A DNA stretch of 64,000 nt, from contig JARRMW010000004.1 of the NCBI GenBank assembly GCA_037385685.1, positions 155,572 to 219,571 of the forward strand, given 5' to 3'. Position 1 is the stretch's first letter; the number at the start of each line of letters is the position of its first letter. A program made the position numbers and the translations under genes. The notes beneath the pieces were generated by a model. It made no database searches, had not been told where the DNA came from, and saw only the letters and a list, made by a program, of their open reading frames with translations. Source of the DNA: Sva-25 sp037385685. GTDB lineage: Bacteria; Pseudomonadota; Gammaproteobacteria; Chromatiales; Chromatiaceae. This document shows, one piece after another, positions 1 through 8,046 of this stretch.

Positions 1-720
1 GGCACCGATGGAGAGTGCCAGGGCATTCTCGTAGGTAATCTGTCCGGCAGCCAGTGCCGTGATGATGAGAACCAGCGTTGCATGACTCGACTGCATGATG
101 ACTGTCGCGATAATGCCAAGCAGTGCAAAAATGAGTAGTCCCCGCATACCCGGAATGGCATAGGCAGAGAGGTCGATCGTATCCTTGAAAGTTTCGAAAC
201 CCTCTTTCATGTAATGGATACCGAGAAAAAGGAACCCGAGTCCTGCGAGGATATAGCCTGCACCCTTGAGTGCCTTCGAGGACTGAAAGACCAGGATGAT
301 GCCAAAAACGAGCATCGGCATGGCGAAAGCCGAGATTTTGACCTTGAGTCCGAAACCGGCGATCAGCCAGGCGCCGGTCGTTGTGCCGAGATTGGCACCG
401 AAGATAATACCGATGCCTGCTGCCAGACCAATCAGACCTGCGCTCAGGAAAGAGATGGTGATCACAGAGACCAGCGAACTGGATTGCATCAGGGTTGTCG
501 TAATGACGCCAAAACTCAGACTTTTCCAGAGTTTGTCGGTCGTGCGCTTGAGAAGGTTTTCGAGCGTACCGCCGGTGAATGCCTTGAATCCCTGTTCGAG
601 GAACAGCATGCCGAACAGGAAGATTGCGACGCCAGCAGCAATATCCTTCAGATCCGGACTGACCCAGAAGCCGTACGCAAGGATCGCAAAGATGACCGGC
701 AACAGAATCTTGCGCAGCAT
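1..720 (-). CDS. Na/Pi cotransporter family protein, 3' part cut off by window edge
   Basis: The reading frame starts at the ATG at 720 and stays open to base 1, giving 240 residues without a stop. The translation starts MLRKILLPVIFAIL and is almost entirely hydrophobic. It has the two signature repeats of the PNaS (NptA/YjbB-type) family: QSSSLVSV followed by GANLGTT near residues 79-112, and QSSHATLVLI near residue 213. Such proteins import phosphate with sodium across the inner membrane. Some members carry a C-terminal PhoU domain, which would lie outside this window. It lies 62 bases downstream of a PiT phosphate transporter on the same strand, so the pair is probably a phosphate-uptake operon. 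The family call is firm; the phosphate substrate is inferred from family and neighbour. Confidence 0.85.
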   Translation of the reverse strand, partial: MLRKILLPVIFAILAYGFWVSPDLKDIAAGVAIFLFGMLFLEQGFKAFTGGTLENLLKRTTDKLWKSLSFGVITTTLMQSSSLVSVITISFLSAGLIGLAAGIGIIFGANLGTTTGAWLIAGFGLKVKISAFAMPMLVFGIILVFQSSKALKGAGYILAGLGFLFLGIHYMKEGFETFKDTIDLSAYAIPGMRGLLIFALLGIIATVIMQSSHATLVLIITALAAGQITYENALALSIGA

Positions 721-782
721 CAGTTACGTTCCGGCAGAAAATAAACCACTGTTGGCGCCATCGCGAATGTTTCCCTTCATCA

Positions 783-2351
783 TCAAGGCAGCATCATCCC
801 GCGGATTGTGTAGAACAGAATTGCGGCAAGCAGGCCTGAAATGGGAACCGTGATGATCCATGCGGCCACGATTTTCAGCAGGGCCGAACGTTTCACGAGT
901 TCTGTGCGATAGATCTTGTTAAGCCCCTTGCGTTCGCGCTTGCTGAGTTCCGCTGTTGCACGGTTCTCCTTGAGCTGCTGCAGCATCTGACGCTTGCCCT
1001 CGATCTTTTCCTTGTGAAAATTCTCGAGAAACTGTTCAACTTCCTTGCGATCCTTACCCTGGTGATGTTCCTCGATTTGATCAATTATCCGTGCGTAATT
1101 GGCTTTGAGGTACTCACGCAGGAAGCCGACGCCGAAGACAGCCCCGACAGCGATGTGTGTCGAACTGACGGGCAGGCCCAGCTGTGTCGCGATGATCACG
1201 GTAATGGCTGCAGCAAGGGCGATGCAGAAGGCACGCATCTGGTCGAGTTCTGTTATCTCGGAGCCCACTGTGCGAATCAGTTTTGGACCATAGAGAGCGA
1301 GACCGATCGCAATACCAAGTGCCCCGACCATCATTACCCAGAGTGGAATACTGGCTTTCGTGGCAATACCCCCCTGTGTGATTGCGTCGTTGATCGCTGC
1401 CAGAGGGCCGATCGCATTGGCCACGTCATTGGCGCCATGGGCAAAACTCAGGAGTGCCGCAGCGAAGATCAGCGGGATGGTGAACATTTTGTTGATTGCA
1501 CGCTTGTTGTTTTCTGAAGACGCGGCATATTTTTTCAGGACCTTGAGTGACAGCAAATAGACCAGTACTGCGATGCCGAAGCCAATAGCAAGCGCAACAG
1601 GCATCTCCACCTTCCAGATCTTCTTCAGCCCTTTCAGTACCAGGTACGTGCCAAATGCCCAGGCCATAATGCCTATCAGCAGGGGAACCATCCACTTGGC
1701 GGCAGCCAGCATATCGGACTTATAGGTAATTGTGCGTTTGATGAGGTAGAGGAAGATGGCAGCAATGACGCCACCCAGAACCGGTGAGATGACCCAGCTT
1801 GCAGCAATCTGCCCCATGGTCCCCCAGTCAGCGATACCGAAACCGCCGGCTGCGATACCGGCTCCGAGGACGCCACCAACGATCGAGTGCGTTGTCGAGA
1901 CAGGCGCGCCGATTGCTGTCGCGAGGTTAAGCCACAGTGCGCCTGCGAGCAGCGCGGCCATCATGAGCCAGATAAAGATATCTGTATCGCCGATCAGAGC
2001 AGGATCGATGATCCCCTTCTTGATGGTACTAACGACATCACCGCCGGCGATCAGGGCTCCGGATGCTTCAAAAATGGCAGCGATGAAAATAGCCCCGGAC
2101 AGTGTCAGAGCACGGGAACCAACAGCTGGTCCAACATTATTGGCGACATCGTTAGCGCCGATATTCATTGCCATGTAACCGCCGATCATTGCAGCCATCA
2201 CGAGCATGAAACTGACTTCGCCTTCCCTGGAAATGAGAGTCAACACGATGCCGACAATAAACAGCAATGCCATGCCGAGACGAAAAAATTCATTTCTGGC
2301 AGGTTTGGTTGCATCCTCGATCATGGCAATTTTCTCGAGTTCTTTTTTCAC
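783..2351 (-). CDS. Inorganic phosphate transporter, PiT family
   Basis: This 522-residue inner-membrane protein has about ten hydrophobic segments. The internal duplication typical of PiT proteins is visible: GANDVANNVGP at about 65 and GANDVANAIGP at about 306, with PVSTTHS near 150 and a matching PVSSTHI near 395. Family members take up metal-phosphate with protons or sodium. A charged cytoplasmic tail or loop (EEHHQGKDRKE) follows residue 420. The start is a GTG preceded by GAGGAATTCC, a reasonable Shine-Dalgarno. It is upstream of the Na/Pi symporter gene, which gives two unrelated phosphate carriers in tandem. Confidence 0.92.
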   Translation of the reverse strand: MKKELEKIAMIEDATKPARNEFFRLGMALLFIVGIVLTLISREGEVSFMLVMAAMIGGYMAMNIGANDVANNVGPAVGSRALTLSGAIFIAAIFEASGALIAGGDVVSTIKKGIIDPALIGDTDIFIWLMMAALLAGALWLNLATAIGAPVSTTHSIVGGVLGAGIAAGGFGIADWGTMGQIAASWVISPVLGGVIAAIFLYLIKRTITYKSDMLAAAKWMVPLLIGIMAWAFGTYLVLKGLKKIWKVEMPVALAIGFGIAVLVYLLSLKVLKKYAASSENNKRAINKMFTIPLIFAAALLSFAHGANDVANAIGPLAAINDAITQGGIATKASIPLWVMMVGALGIAIGLALYGPKLIRTVGSEITELDQMRAFCIALAAAITVIIATQLGLPVSSTHIAVGAVFGVGFLREYLKANYARIIDQIEEHHQGKDRKEVEQFLENFHKEKIEGKRQMLQQLKENRATAELSKRERKGLNKIYRTELVKRSALLKIVAAWIITVPISGLLAAILFYTIRGMMLP

Positions 2352-2711
2352 GGAATTCCTCGCGGTCCACCCGGGTTATTGTTGAAAGTGGTAATCCGGA
2401 AAACGAGGACTGGTTTCATCGTCGACAGTTTCCCGGCAGACCAGACTGGCTGTTGAAACAGCGCGAATTCGAAAACAGAAACGTGCGGCAGAAAATCCAG
2501 TCAGTCACCTTTCAAGATTAGGGAAGAAAAAGCTCGAAGTCTTTGTGATAGATCACGAATAGTATAAATTACGACAGTTATATAAAAGCCTCAAGTGGCT
2601 GATATAGAGGTAATTTCTGGAACATTCCCTGCGAAGGGCGGCGAATCATGACGCTTTTGTTGCAATGATGCCCTGCAGGAGCCGGATGGCCCCTGCGGAT
2701 TCAGGAAGATG
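2352..2711. other. 360-base gene-free stretch with the likely PiT promoter
   Basis: No convincing coding sequence lies here; the short frames are not supported by start sites or recognisable proteins. The part nearest PiT is AT-rich. It holds a minus-strand -10-like TATACT at 2561-2566 and the palindrome annotated at 2542-2559. I see no clear intrinsic terminator after the small gene that ends at 2712. Confidence 0.5.
2542..2559. promoter_or_regulatory. Palindromic operator candidate at the PiT promoter
   Basis: TTTGTGATAGATCACGAA is an inverted repeat: GTGAT / ATCAC arms around AG, extended by two more pairs outside one mismatch. On the minus strand a -10-like TATACT lies at 2561-2566, so the expected start point near 2554 falls inside the palindrome. 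That geometry suits a repressor. The spacing does not fit CRP (six-base centre) or FNR (TTGAT-N4-ATCAA), so the binding protein is unknown. Confidence 0.4.
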
Positions 2712-2933
2712 TCAGGAAGGGAGATCGTCGAGCCGATAGTGAGCATCGAGCCAGCACTTCGGTAACTCTTCACCTGATGGGAACTTGAGGTCGGCTTTTT
2801 TGAATTTCTCCGCATCCTGAAGCTCTTCACCTGCATGGAAACGGCCGATGATGCTGTCGTTGAATGGATCAAACAGGTCCCTCAGTGACAGAACCTCGAC
2901 AAGATCGTCGTTTGACTTGGCTTTAAGAAACAT
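2712..2933 (-). CDS. Small conserved-looking hypothetical protein (73 aa)
   Basis: This 73-residue soluble, acidic protein starts MFLKAKSNDDLVEVLSL, with GRFHAGEE near the middle and a CWLD motif near the end. I recall similar short proteins in sulfur-oxidising bacteria, sometimes loosely named acetyltransferase, but no catalytic motif is visible and I assign no function. The ATG at 2933 is preceded by GGAGAATCGAG. It overlaps the end of the MOSC gene by 52 bases, which makes it the last gene of the SUMF1-VWA-MOSC operon. Confidence 0.6.
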   Translation of the reverse strand: MFLKAKSNDDLVEVLSLRDLFDPFNDSIIGRFHAGEELQDAEKFKKADLKFPSGEELPKCWLDAHYRLDDLPS

Positions 2934-3730
2934 CTCGATTCTCCACGATGTATGGACCTTTTGATCAGCCCCCTCCCCTCATGCACCAGGTTCTGGCCGA
3001 ACCACACCTTGTTATTGCGGCGTCGATAGCTCATCAGGGTTTTCAGCGGTTCCGGCCCCTCCTTCCTCCCTGTTTGCGGATTGACCGTTGGAATCGGGCA
3101 GCGGGAGCATGGCTTGACCACCCGGAAGCCAATGCCGCCTATCTGGATTTCGCGCCAGTTGTCTTCTGCATGTGCCTCGCAACCCGCAACGACGAGATTC
3201 GGACGAAAACGGATCATTGAAACCGTTTCCCGGAGCCTGTTGTTGAGCTCCCCGAGCGAGGCCTCGGAGAGCAGAAGCAGAGGGAAGCCGTCGGAAAAGC
3301 CGGTCCTGTCACCCTCCTTCGCATACTCCAGATCGCACTGGCGACTCTCGTCGTCGGCGATGTAAACCAGTCGGCAGGGTTCACCTATCTCACGTGACAG
3401 CCAGGCGTCAGTCGCGGAAGACAATCGATGCGCGCTGACCTGGTCTCTCCAGATCTGCACTGGTATACGTTCCTCGGCATATTCGATTCCGGGTACCTCG
3501 TGTGATTCACCCTTGCTATTGGTCAACACCAGCTGGCCATCAATGATCGCTGGTCGAATCAAGACCATATGCGGGTGCGTTCGCTGGGTCATGAATTGTC
3601 CGTCACGGTCGACCAGCATCCAGCGCCGGTCATGTTCCAGACCCAGGGTATCGAGTTCACTGGCCTCGAGTGGTATCCCGGCCATGGACTTGACCGGGTA
3701 GATATAGAGTTGTGTCAGCCTTATCGTCAC
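2882..3730 (-). CDS. MOSC domain protein (YcbX-like)
   Basis: This 282-residue protein has an N-terminal MOSC_N beta-barrel (IYPVKSMAGIPLEASEL, then GLEHDRRWMLVD) followed by a MOSC domain with FRPNLVVAG near 177 and PCSRCPIPTVN near 211. The Cys-x-x-Cys in that motif holds the cysteine that binds molybdenum cofactor sulfur in this family. Relatives transfer sulfur to, or use, molybdenum cofactor, for example in reducing N-hydroxylated compounds. The start is GTG and overlaps the stop of the upstream VWA gene (GTGA), which implies translational coupling. The last 20 or so residues after GRGLIK do not look like the usual ending and run 52 bases into the next gene, so the 3' end may be altered. 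Confidence 0.8.
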   Translation of the reverse strand: MTIRLTQLYIYPVKSMAGIPLEASELDTLGLEHDRRWMLVDRDGQFMTQRTHPHMVLIRPAIIDGQLVLTNSKGESHEVPGIEYAEERIPVQIWRDQVSAHRLSSATDAWLSREIGEPCRLVYIADDESRQCDLEYAKEGDRTGFSDGFPLLLLSEASLGELNNRLRETVSMIRFRPNLVVAGCEAHAEDNWREIQIGGIGFRVVKPCSRCPIPTVNPQTGRKEGPEPLKTLMSYRRRNNKVWFGQNLVHEGRGLIKRSIHRGESRCFLKPSQTTILSRFCH

Positions 3731-5847
3731 GAGGTGAGCTTGCGATAGATGTCCGAGATCTTGAGCGGAAGCTTTTCAACACGGTCGATCACCGTGTAAT
3801 TGGCAGCACCATACATATGCGGCAGATAATCCTTGCCCTCACGGTCGATCGTAATGCAGTAGGAGTGCACACCCTCACGCCGTGCTTCATAAAGCGCCAT
3901 GCGCGTGTCTTCAATGCCGTATTGCCCCCGGTACTCGGGGTCATAATCGTCAGGCTTGCCATCAGAGAGCGTGATCAGCAACTTCGTTCGCGCCTCGACT
4001 GCGTGAAGCTTGGTGACAAGGTGGCGGATTGGTGCACCCATGCGCGTGTAGTCTTTCGCCTCGATACCACAGATGCGACGCTTGACATGGTCATCGAGTC
4101 GTTCGTCGAAATCCTTGATGCGATAGGCCTCGCAACGCTGGCGGTCCCAGCCGGAGAAACCATAGATGGCATAGCGGTCACCGAGAATTTCGAGAGACTC
4201 TGCCATGAGAATGAGCGCTTCACGCTCGGCATCGTTGATCCAGCCGCGCGTCGACCCCGACATGTCGACCATGAACATGACTGCGATGTTGCGCTCTTCC
4301 TTGTGCATATGCGTGAAGAGGCGATCTGTGATCTCGTTACCCTTGATCAGATCGGGGTAGGCATCCACCAGAGCATCGAGGTCGATATCATCACCGTTTG
4401 GCTGACGCTTCAGCAATTTATCCTCGCCACGCAAGAGCTCGAAGGTACGTCGCAGGGAGAGGATCAGGCCGCGGTATTTTTCCCTGGTCTGGTGATAGAA
4501 GGCGTCATCATCCCCCTCGACTTCGAGTTCGCGCAGGACGCACCAGTTCTTCTTGTAATGTTTGCGCCGGTGATCCCACTCCCTGTAGAGAAAGGTACCC
4601 TCCTCGTGGCAGGTGTCAGACGAGGCATCCCCGGCGCCGGAATCCTGTTGCCGGTAATGGCTGACGTCATAGCCTTCATCACCGCCTGGCGTGAGGTATT
4701 CCTCTGGAATTTTGCCAAAATCGAGCATCACCGACGTGAGTAGATTTGCGATGTGTTCTGGCGGAGCCACGCGTGCATTCTCCTCGATCTCGATCGTGAA
4801 GCTCAGGTCATGCGCCGAGTCTTCCTCTGCATGTATTTTGATACGGGTCTCGTGGCTTTTCTCCGCGTCTTCGAAACGATGGTGTTCAGCCGCCATTTCG
4901 TTCAATGCGAGACGGATCAGTGCTTTTTCTCGCTCGATCCGCGCGGTACGGACCTCGGCGACAGCGATGGGATCAAGGCATCCCTGATAGCAGCGCGTGG
5001 AGGGGGTGATTTCGTCATACAGTTCATGCAGAAGCTCAACCGTCGTTTGCACAGTGGCATCGGGCTCCTGCAGGAAAAAGCGTGCATAGTCGGGAATGGT
5101 TTCCTGCTCATTATCGAGGTTGTCACTCAGCCGCTGCATGTCGCGGTAGAGTCCAGGCAACTCGCGCTTGAGACAGGCATCCAGCCGAATGCGTTCCATG
5201 GTATGAAAGCAGTTCAGTGCCAGCGGCCTGTCCGGAAACTCACTCAACAGGCGATTGAGTTCCACCTGGAAGGTGCCAAAACGTGTCTGGGCCCAGAGAT
5301 GTGCCACCATGCACTTGTAGAGACGGAAGTTGTCTTTTGAATCAGGCAGTTGTGCGATACTCGAAGGCAGGTAAAGAGTCTCGGAATCTGTAAAGGGAAT
5401 CCCGGAATCCGTCGTCTCTAGCCTGAGTTCGCGACCCGAGAGGCCATGGACGAAGCGTGTGAGAATACCCTCGTATTCCTTGAAGAGTGCTGTCGACTGG
5501 CGTTCACGACCATCCTCGATGAAGGCTTGCATGTCCTTGATGATATCGAGAGCCGGCCCCAGTCCATGCTGGTCATAGCTGTCCATGGCTTCGAGCAGCC
5601 AGGACTCGATCATTTCCCTGTCAAGCTTGTGCAGTGCTTCGCTGGCACGTAACAGGAATTCATAGCCGAGCGCGATGTTGATGCTCGAGGCACGCCGCAC
5701 CCAGTCGAGCACGAACAACTGATCACGGTATGGCATGCAGACAACCGCTTCGGCAGGTTTTTCTGTCTCGTAGAAGGAGAACTCCACCTCGAGGGACTTG
5801 TTGAGGTCGGAGAGAATCTCGTCGCGGGTCAGGGCTGCCGTTTGCAT
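3727..5847 (-). CDS. VWA-domain protein of the NorD/CbbO family
   Basis: This large soluble protein has 706 residues. The first ~480 residues are a mostly helical region of the kind found in NorD and CbbO. The C-terminal von Willebrand A domain has the metal-binding DMSGS at about residue 528, a TRMGAPIRH stretch near 600 and LSDGKPDDYD near 635. In known systems these proteins work with a MoxR-type AAA+ ATPase (NorQ or CbbQ) to insert metal into or remodel an enzyme: nitric oxide reductase for NorD, Rubisco for CbbO. No AAA+ partner lies in this window. The gene sits 15 bases after a SUMF1-domain gene and is coupled to the MOSC gene. An FNR-type box ahead of the operon favours a nitrogen-oxide role over a Rubisco role, but that is inference. 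Confidence 0.8.
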   Translation of the reverse strand: MQTAALTRDEILSDLNKSLEVEFSFYETEKPAEAVVCMPYRDQLFVLDWVRRASSINIALGYEFLLRASEALHKLDREMIESWLLEAMDSYDQHGLGPALDIIKDMQAFIEDGRERQSTALFKEYEGILTRFVHGLSGRELRLETTDSGIPFTDSETLYLPSSIAQLPDSKDNFRLYKCMVAHLWAQTRFGTFQVELNRLLSEFPDRPLALNCFHTMERIRLDACLKRELPGLYRDMQRLSDNLDNEQETIPDYARFFLQEPDATVQTTVELLHELYDEITPSTRCYQGCLDPIAVAEVRTARIEREKALIRLALNEMAAEHHRFEDAEKSHETRIKIHAEEDSAHDLSFTIEIEENARVAPPEHIANLLTSVMLDFGKIPEEYLTPGGDEGYDVSHYRQQDSGAGDASSDTCHEEGTFLYREWDHRRKHYKKNWCVLRELEVEGDDDAFYHQTREKYRGLILSLRRTFELLRGEDKLLKRQPNGDDIDLDALVDAYPDLIKGNEITDRLFTHMHKEERNIAVMFMVDMSGSTRGWINDAEREALILMAESLEILGDRYAIYGFSGWDRQRCEAYRIKDFDERLDDHVKRRICGIEAKDYTRMGAPIRHLVTKLHAVEARTKLLITLSDGKPDDYDPEYRGQYGIEDTRMALYEARREGVHSYCITIDREGKDYLPHMYGAANYTVIDRVEKLPLKISDIYRKLTS

Positions 5848-5862
5848 CAGTTCACTGGAAAA

Positions 5863-6729
5863 TCAGAGTTCGCGCAGAACCCGAAAGCCAAGGTTGACAT
5901 CGAGCTCGTCTTTGAGCCGACGCATCCTGGATGCGCTGCGGGCGAGGACCGCTGCATCGAACCAGGAACCTCCCTTGGTTACGATTGCCCTGGTGTCTGC
6001 CTGCTCATTGTAACGGTGCGACGCTCTCCACGGCGTCGAGGTCATCTCCCAGACGTTGCCGTGCATTTCATGCAGACCCCAGAGGTTGGCCGGCATGCTG
6101 CCCACAGGGAGGGACCTGGTCACCGGTATGCACTTTGGGAGGAAGAAGCGTTTCTTTTGCTTTTGTTCCTCGTATGGCAGGGTTGAATCGAAGTGAACCT
6201 CCTTGCAAGTGACAGACTCACCGAAGTGGAACGGTGTGGTCGAACCTGCCCGACATGCATATTCCCACTCCTGTTCCTCAGGCAACCTGTAAGTCTCACC
6301 GGTCTGCGCGCCAAGCCAGCGGCAATAGGCTTCGGCATCCGCATGGCGGATATTCATCACCGGGTGCAGATCACTGGAAAACAACAGGTCGGAACGGAAT
6401 TGCCATCCGGTCGCTGCCTGGAAACAGGCCCACTCTTTTGCGGTGATGGTGAAACGGCCCAGTGCGAAAGGCTTGTCGATGATGACCGCTTGTCGCGGTT
6501 CTTCCATGCGGCTGTGACCGAACTCCCGGCTGGATGAGCCGATCTCCAGCTGGCCTGCCGGGATGACGAAGAGTTCCGGGCCGGGAGCACCGTTTGCGAG
6601 CCTGTCGTGAAAGTGCACTTGCAGGCCAAGCGCTTCAGCACTGCACCACTGAAGTTTCAGTAACTTGTTATCAGATAAGCCGCCGAGATAGGGAATTTCT
6701 TCACGCGTGACGGGATCGCTACAGGGCAT
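5863..6729 (-). CDS. SUMF1/formylglycine-generating-enzyme-like protein (NirV-like context)
   Basis: This 288-residue protein has a SUMF1 (FGE-sulfatase) domain from about residue 50. Visible marks are the FVIPAGQLEIGS opening, HPVMNIRHADAEAYCRWL, RLPEEQEWEYACRAG, NVWEMT, KGGSW and the final LGFRVLREL. Such domains include true formylglycine-generating enzymes and non-catalytic binding proteins. The copper/cysteine pair of aerobic FGE is not evident to me, so I do not claim that reaction. NirV, a SUMF1 protein found with nitrite reductase genes, is the closest precedent given the NorD-like neighbour. It is the first gene of the four-gene minus-strand operon behind the FNR-type box at 6808-6821. 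Confidence 0.8.
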   Translation of the reverse strand: MPCSDPVTREEIPYLGGLSDNKLLKLQWCSAEALGLQVHFHDRLANGAPGPELFVIPAGQLEIGSSSREFGHSRMEEPRQAVIIDKPFALGRFTITAKEWACFQAATGWQFRSDLLFSSDLHPVMNIRHADAEAYCRWLGAQTGETYRLPEEQEWEYACRAGSTTPFHFGESVTCKEVHFDSTLPYEEQKQKKRFFLPKCIPVTRSLPVGSMPANLWGLHEMHGNVWEMTSTPWRASHRYNEQADTRAIVTKGGSWFDAAVLARSASRMRRLKDELDVNLGFRVLREL

Positions 6730-6807
6730 AAATAACTGGTTTAGCGGAGAATTTTATCGAGATGATTGTACGGAGAATGCATCCTGAAATACACCTCTAG
6801 GATTTTG

Positions 6808-6821
6808 TTGATCCACATCAA
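6808..6821 (-). promoter_or_regulatory. Perfect FNR/DNR-type box upstream of the SUMF1-VWA-MOSC operon
   Basis: TTGATCCACATCAA matches the consensus TTGAT-N4-ATCAA at every fixed position. Its centre is about 85 bases upstream of the SUMF1 start codon. A loose extended -10 (TGTATTTC) at about 6786-6792 on the minus strand puts the site near the class II activator position. The Crp/Fnr protein encoded at 10511-11206 has a recognition helix suited to this sequence. Confidence 0.7.
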
Positions 6822-6897
6822 TACGATCCGTAAGGTTATTTGCTTAAATAATCCTGCAGATAATTTCTGCGTTTCCCTTCTACATTAAGCCGTATTC

Positions 6898-6929
6898 GGG
6901 CGGGTTGTTGCCAACCCGCCCTGTTTTTT
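6898..6929 (+). terminator. Strong hairpin with T-tract, plus-strand polarity, between two minus-strand genes
   Basis: GGGCGGGTTG and CAACCCGCCC form a perfect 10-bp stem with a TTGC loop, followed by TGTTTTTT. This is a textbook intrinsic terminator reading rightwards, yet the genes on both sides are on the minus strand. Seen from the ankyrin gene it is a stable hairpin two bases past the stop region with A residues before it and no U-tract after it. It may end antisense transcripts or protect the 3' end of the ankyrin mRNA. Confidence 0.7.
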
Positions 6930-6931
6930 AC

Positions 6932-7486
6932 TCAATTATTCGCCCGGTTTTGCCCCAGCAACCGCAGCGTTAACGCATGGCCCTCCCCTCTCGCCCAGTC
7001 TGCCGCGGTCAATTGCCTGTCGTCCCGGATATCGGGATTCGCGCCATGACGCAGCAAAAGTTCAACAGGGGCGTCATATCCCTGTTTGGCAGCCCAGATC
7101 AAAGCGGTCCAGCCATGCGTGTCCTCGACCCTGTCAGGATCGGCGCCGGCCTTGAGCAGAGTTTCCACGATCTCAGGATGATTGTTGCCGGCGGCTTGCA
7201 TAAGTGCTGTATAGCCCCCCTTGTCACTGAGATTGATCATGGCACCTGCCTTCAGCAACTGGCGCACAACCGGAAGATTTCCATGTTGCGATGACTTGAT
7301 GAGCGGCGTGAAGAAGCAGAGATCCTGCGTGTTCACATTGATTCCATGCTGCAACACCCTTTTGACAGTTCCCTGATCACCCTGCTCCGAAGCAACGAGT
7401 AACGCCTGTTCAAGCCTCTTGCCTTCATCCCGGTCACTGCAGGCCGTCAGGGAGAGGAAAAAAAGGAGTGGCAGCAGATATTTCAT
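6932..7486 (-). CDS. Ankyrin-repeat lipoprotein
   Basis: This 184-residue protein starts MKYLLPLLFFLSLTAC, a lipoprotein signal peptide with lipobox LTAC (cleavage before Cys16). The mature part holds about four to five ankyrin repeats, with recognisable cores TPLIKSSQHGNLPVVRQLLKAGA, GYTALMQAAGNNHPEIV and GWTALIWAAKQGYD. Ankyrin arrays bind proteins; a periplasmic or outer-membrane partner is expected. It stands alone between the HNH gene and the SUMF1 operon. No specific function can be assigned. Confidence 0.85.
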   Translation of the reverse strand: MKYLLPLLFFLSLTACSDRDEGKRLEQALLVASEQGDQGTVKRVLQHGINVNTQDLCFFTPLIKSSQHGNLPVVRQLLKAGAMINLSDKGGYTALMQAAGNNHPEIVETLLKAGADPDRVEDTHGWTALIWAAKQGYDAPVELLLRHGANPDIRDDRQLTAADWARGEGHALTLRLLGQNRANN

Positions 7487-7574
7487 GCAAGTTTCATAGA
7501 AACAAATGAGGCAGGCCGAGATTATCTCCGATGCCCGAAGAACAAGCTGTTGCGATAAATCAAACTGTTATCGA

Positions 7575-7877
7575 TCAATCTCTTTTCTGGCGGCTGGACC
7601 AGGCAACATGGCGCCTGATCGGTTCATCGGAAAGAAGCGCATCAAGTGTCGATAATCTTTTTGCGAGGGTCATTTCGTCATACAGCACATGCAGACCATT
7701 ATGGCACTGGCGGCAGATTGTTATACCGCGGTTGAGTTCTTCCCGAGTGTAATGCTTCCTGAAATGATTCCTGCGGTGGAGCTTTCTCGGGATCAGGTGA
7801 TGAAAGGTCAGCCGCGTCATTCGGCGGCATAACTGGCAAGAACCATGTTTACGGTTCTGTTTTCCCATATTTTCCAT
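7575..7877 (-). CDS. Small HNH-endonuclease-like zinc protein
   Basis: This 100-residue basic protein has CQLCRR near residue 14, FHHLIPRKLH near 25, and CRQCHNGLH near 55. The spacing of CxxC ... HH ... CxxCH is that of an HNH fold with a structural zinc. Stand-alone HNH proteins of this size are common and mostly uncharacterised; they may nick DNA or be domesticated. The neighbours give no sign of a phage or toxin cassette. Its start at 7877 faces away from the small membrane gene at 8047, so 7878-8046 is a divergent promoter region. Confidence 0.7.
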   Translation of the reverse strand: MENMGKQNRKHGSCQLCRRMTRLTFHHLIPRKLHRRNHFRKHYTREELNRGITICRQCHNGLHVLYDEMTLAKRLSTLDALLSDEPIRRHVAWSSRQKRD

Positions 7878-8001
7878 CTTCTCACTATAACCTCAATCGT
7901 GGCGTGGCCTGATTCGTGACTGATAGTGCCTGCTTACGGTGCCCGATTTACCCTACTGCACTCTTTGAGGGCAAAAGTTGCCTTGTTAGTGCCTCACTCT
8001 C

Positions 8002-8017
8002 TGGCATGAAATCTGCA
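8002..8017 (+). promoter_or_regulatory. Sigma-54-type promoter for the 48-residue membrane protein gene
   Basis: TGGCATGAAATCTGCA fits the -24/-12 pattern TGGCACG-N4-TTGCA, with the invariant GG and GC exactly ten bases apart. The start point would be near 8027, about 20 bases before the ATG at 8047 and just ahead of its strong ribosome site. A sigma-70-like TATAAT at 8021-8026 lies almost on top of it, but I find no matching -35. Confidence 0.55.
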
Positions 8018-8046
8018 AGATATAATGAAAACCAAAGGAGGAGTCT

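Noticed and set aside
2566..2590. Pho box upstream of the PiT gene
   Set aside because: On the minus strand CTGTCGT is close to one half-repeat, but the second half after the AT spacer does not match, so PhoB control is not supported.
3712..4743. Plus-strand frame of 343 codons
   Set aside because: Antisense to the VWA gene, which has clear domain motifs in its own frame.
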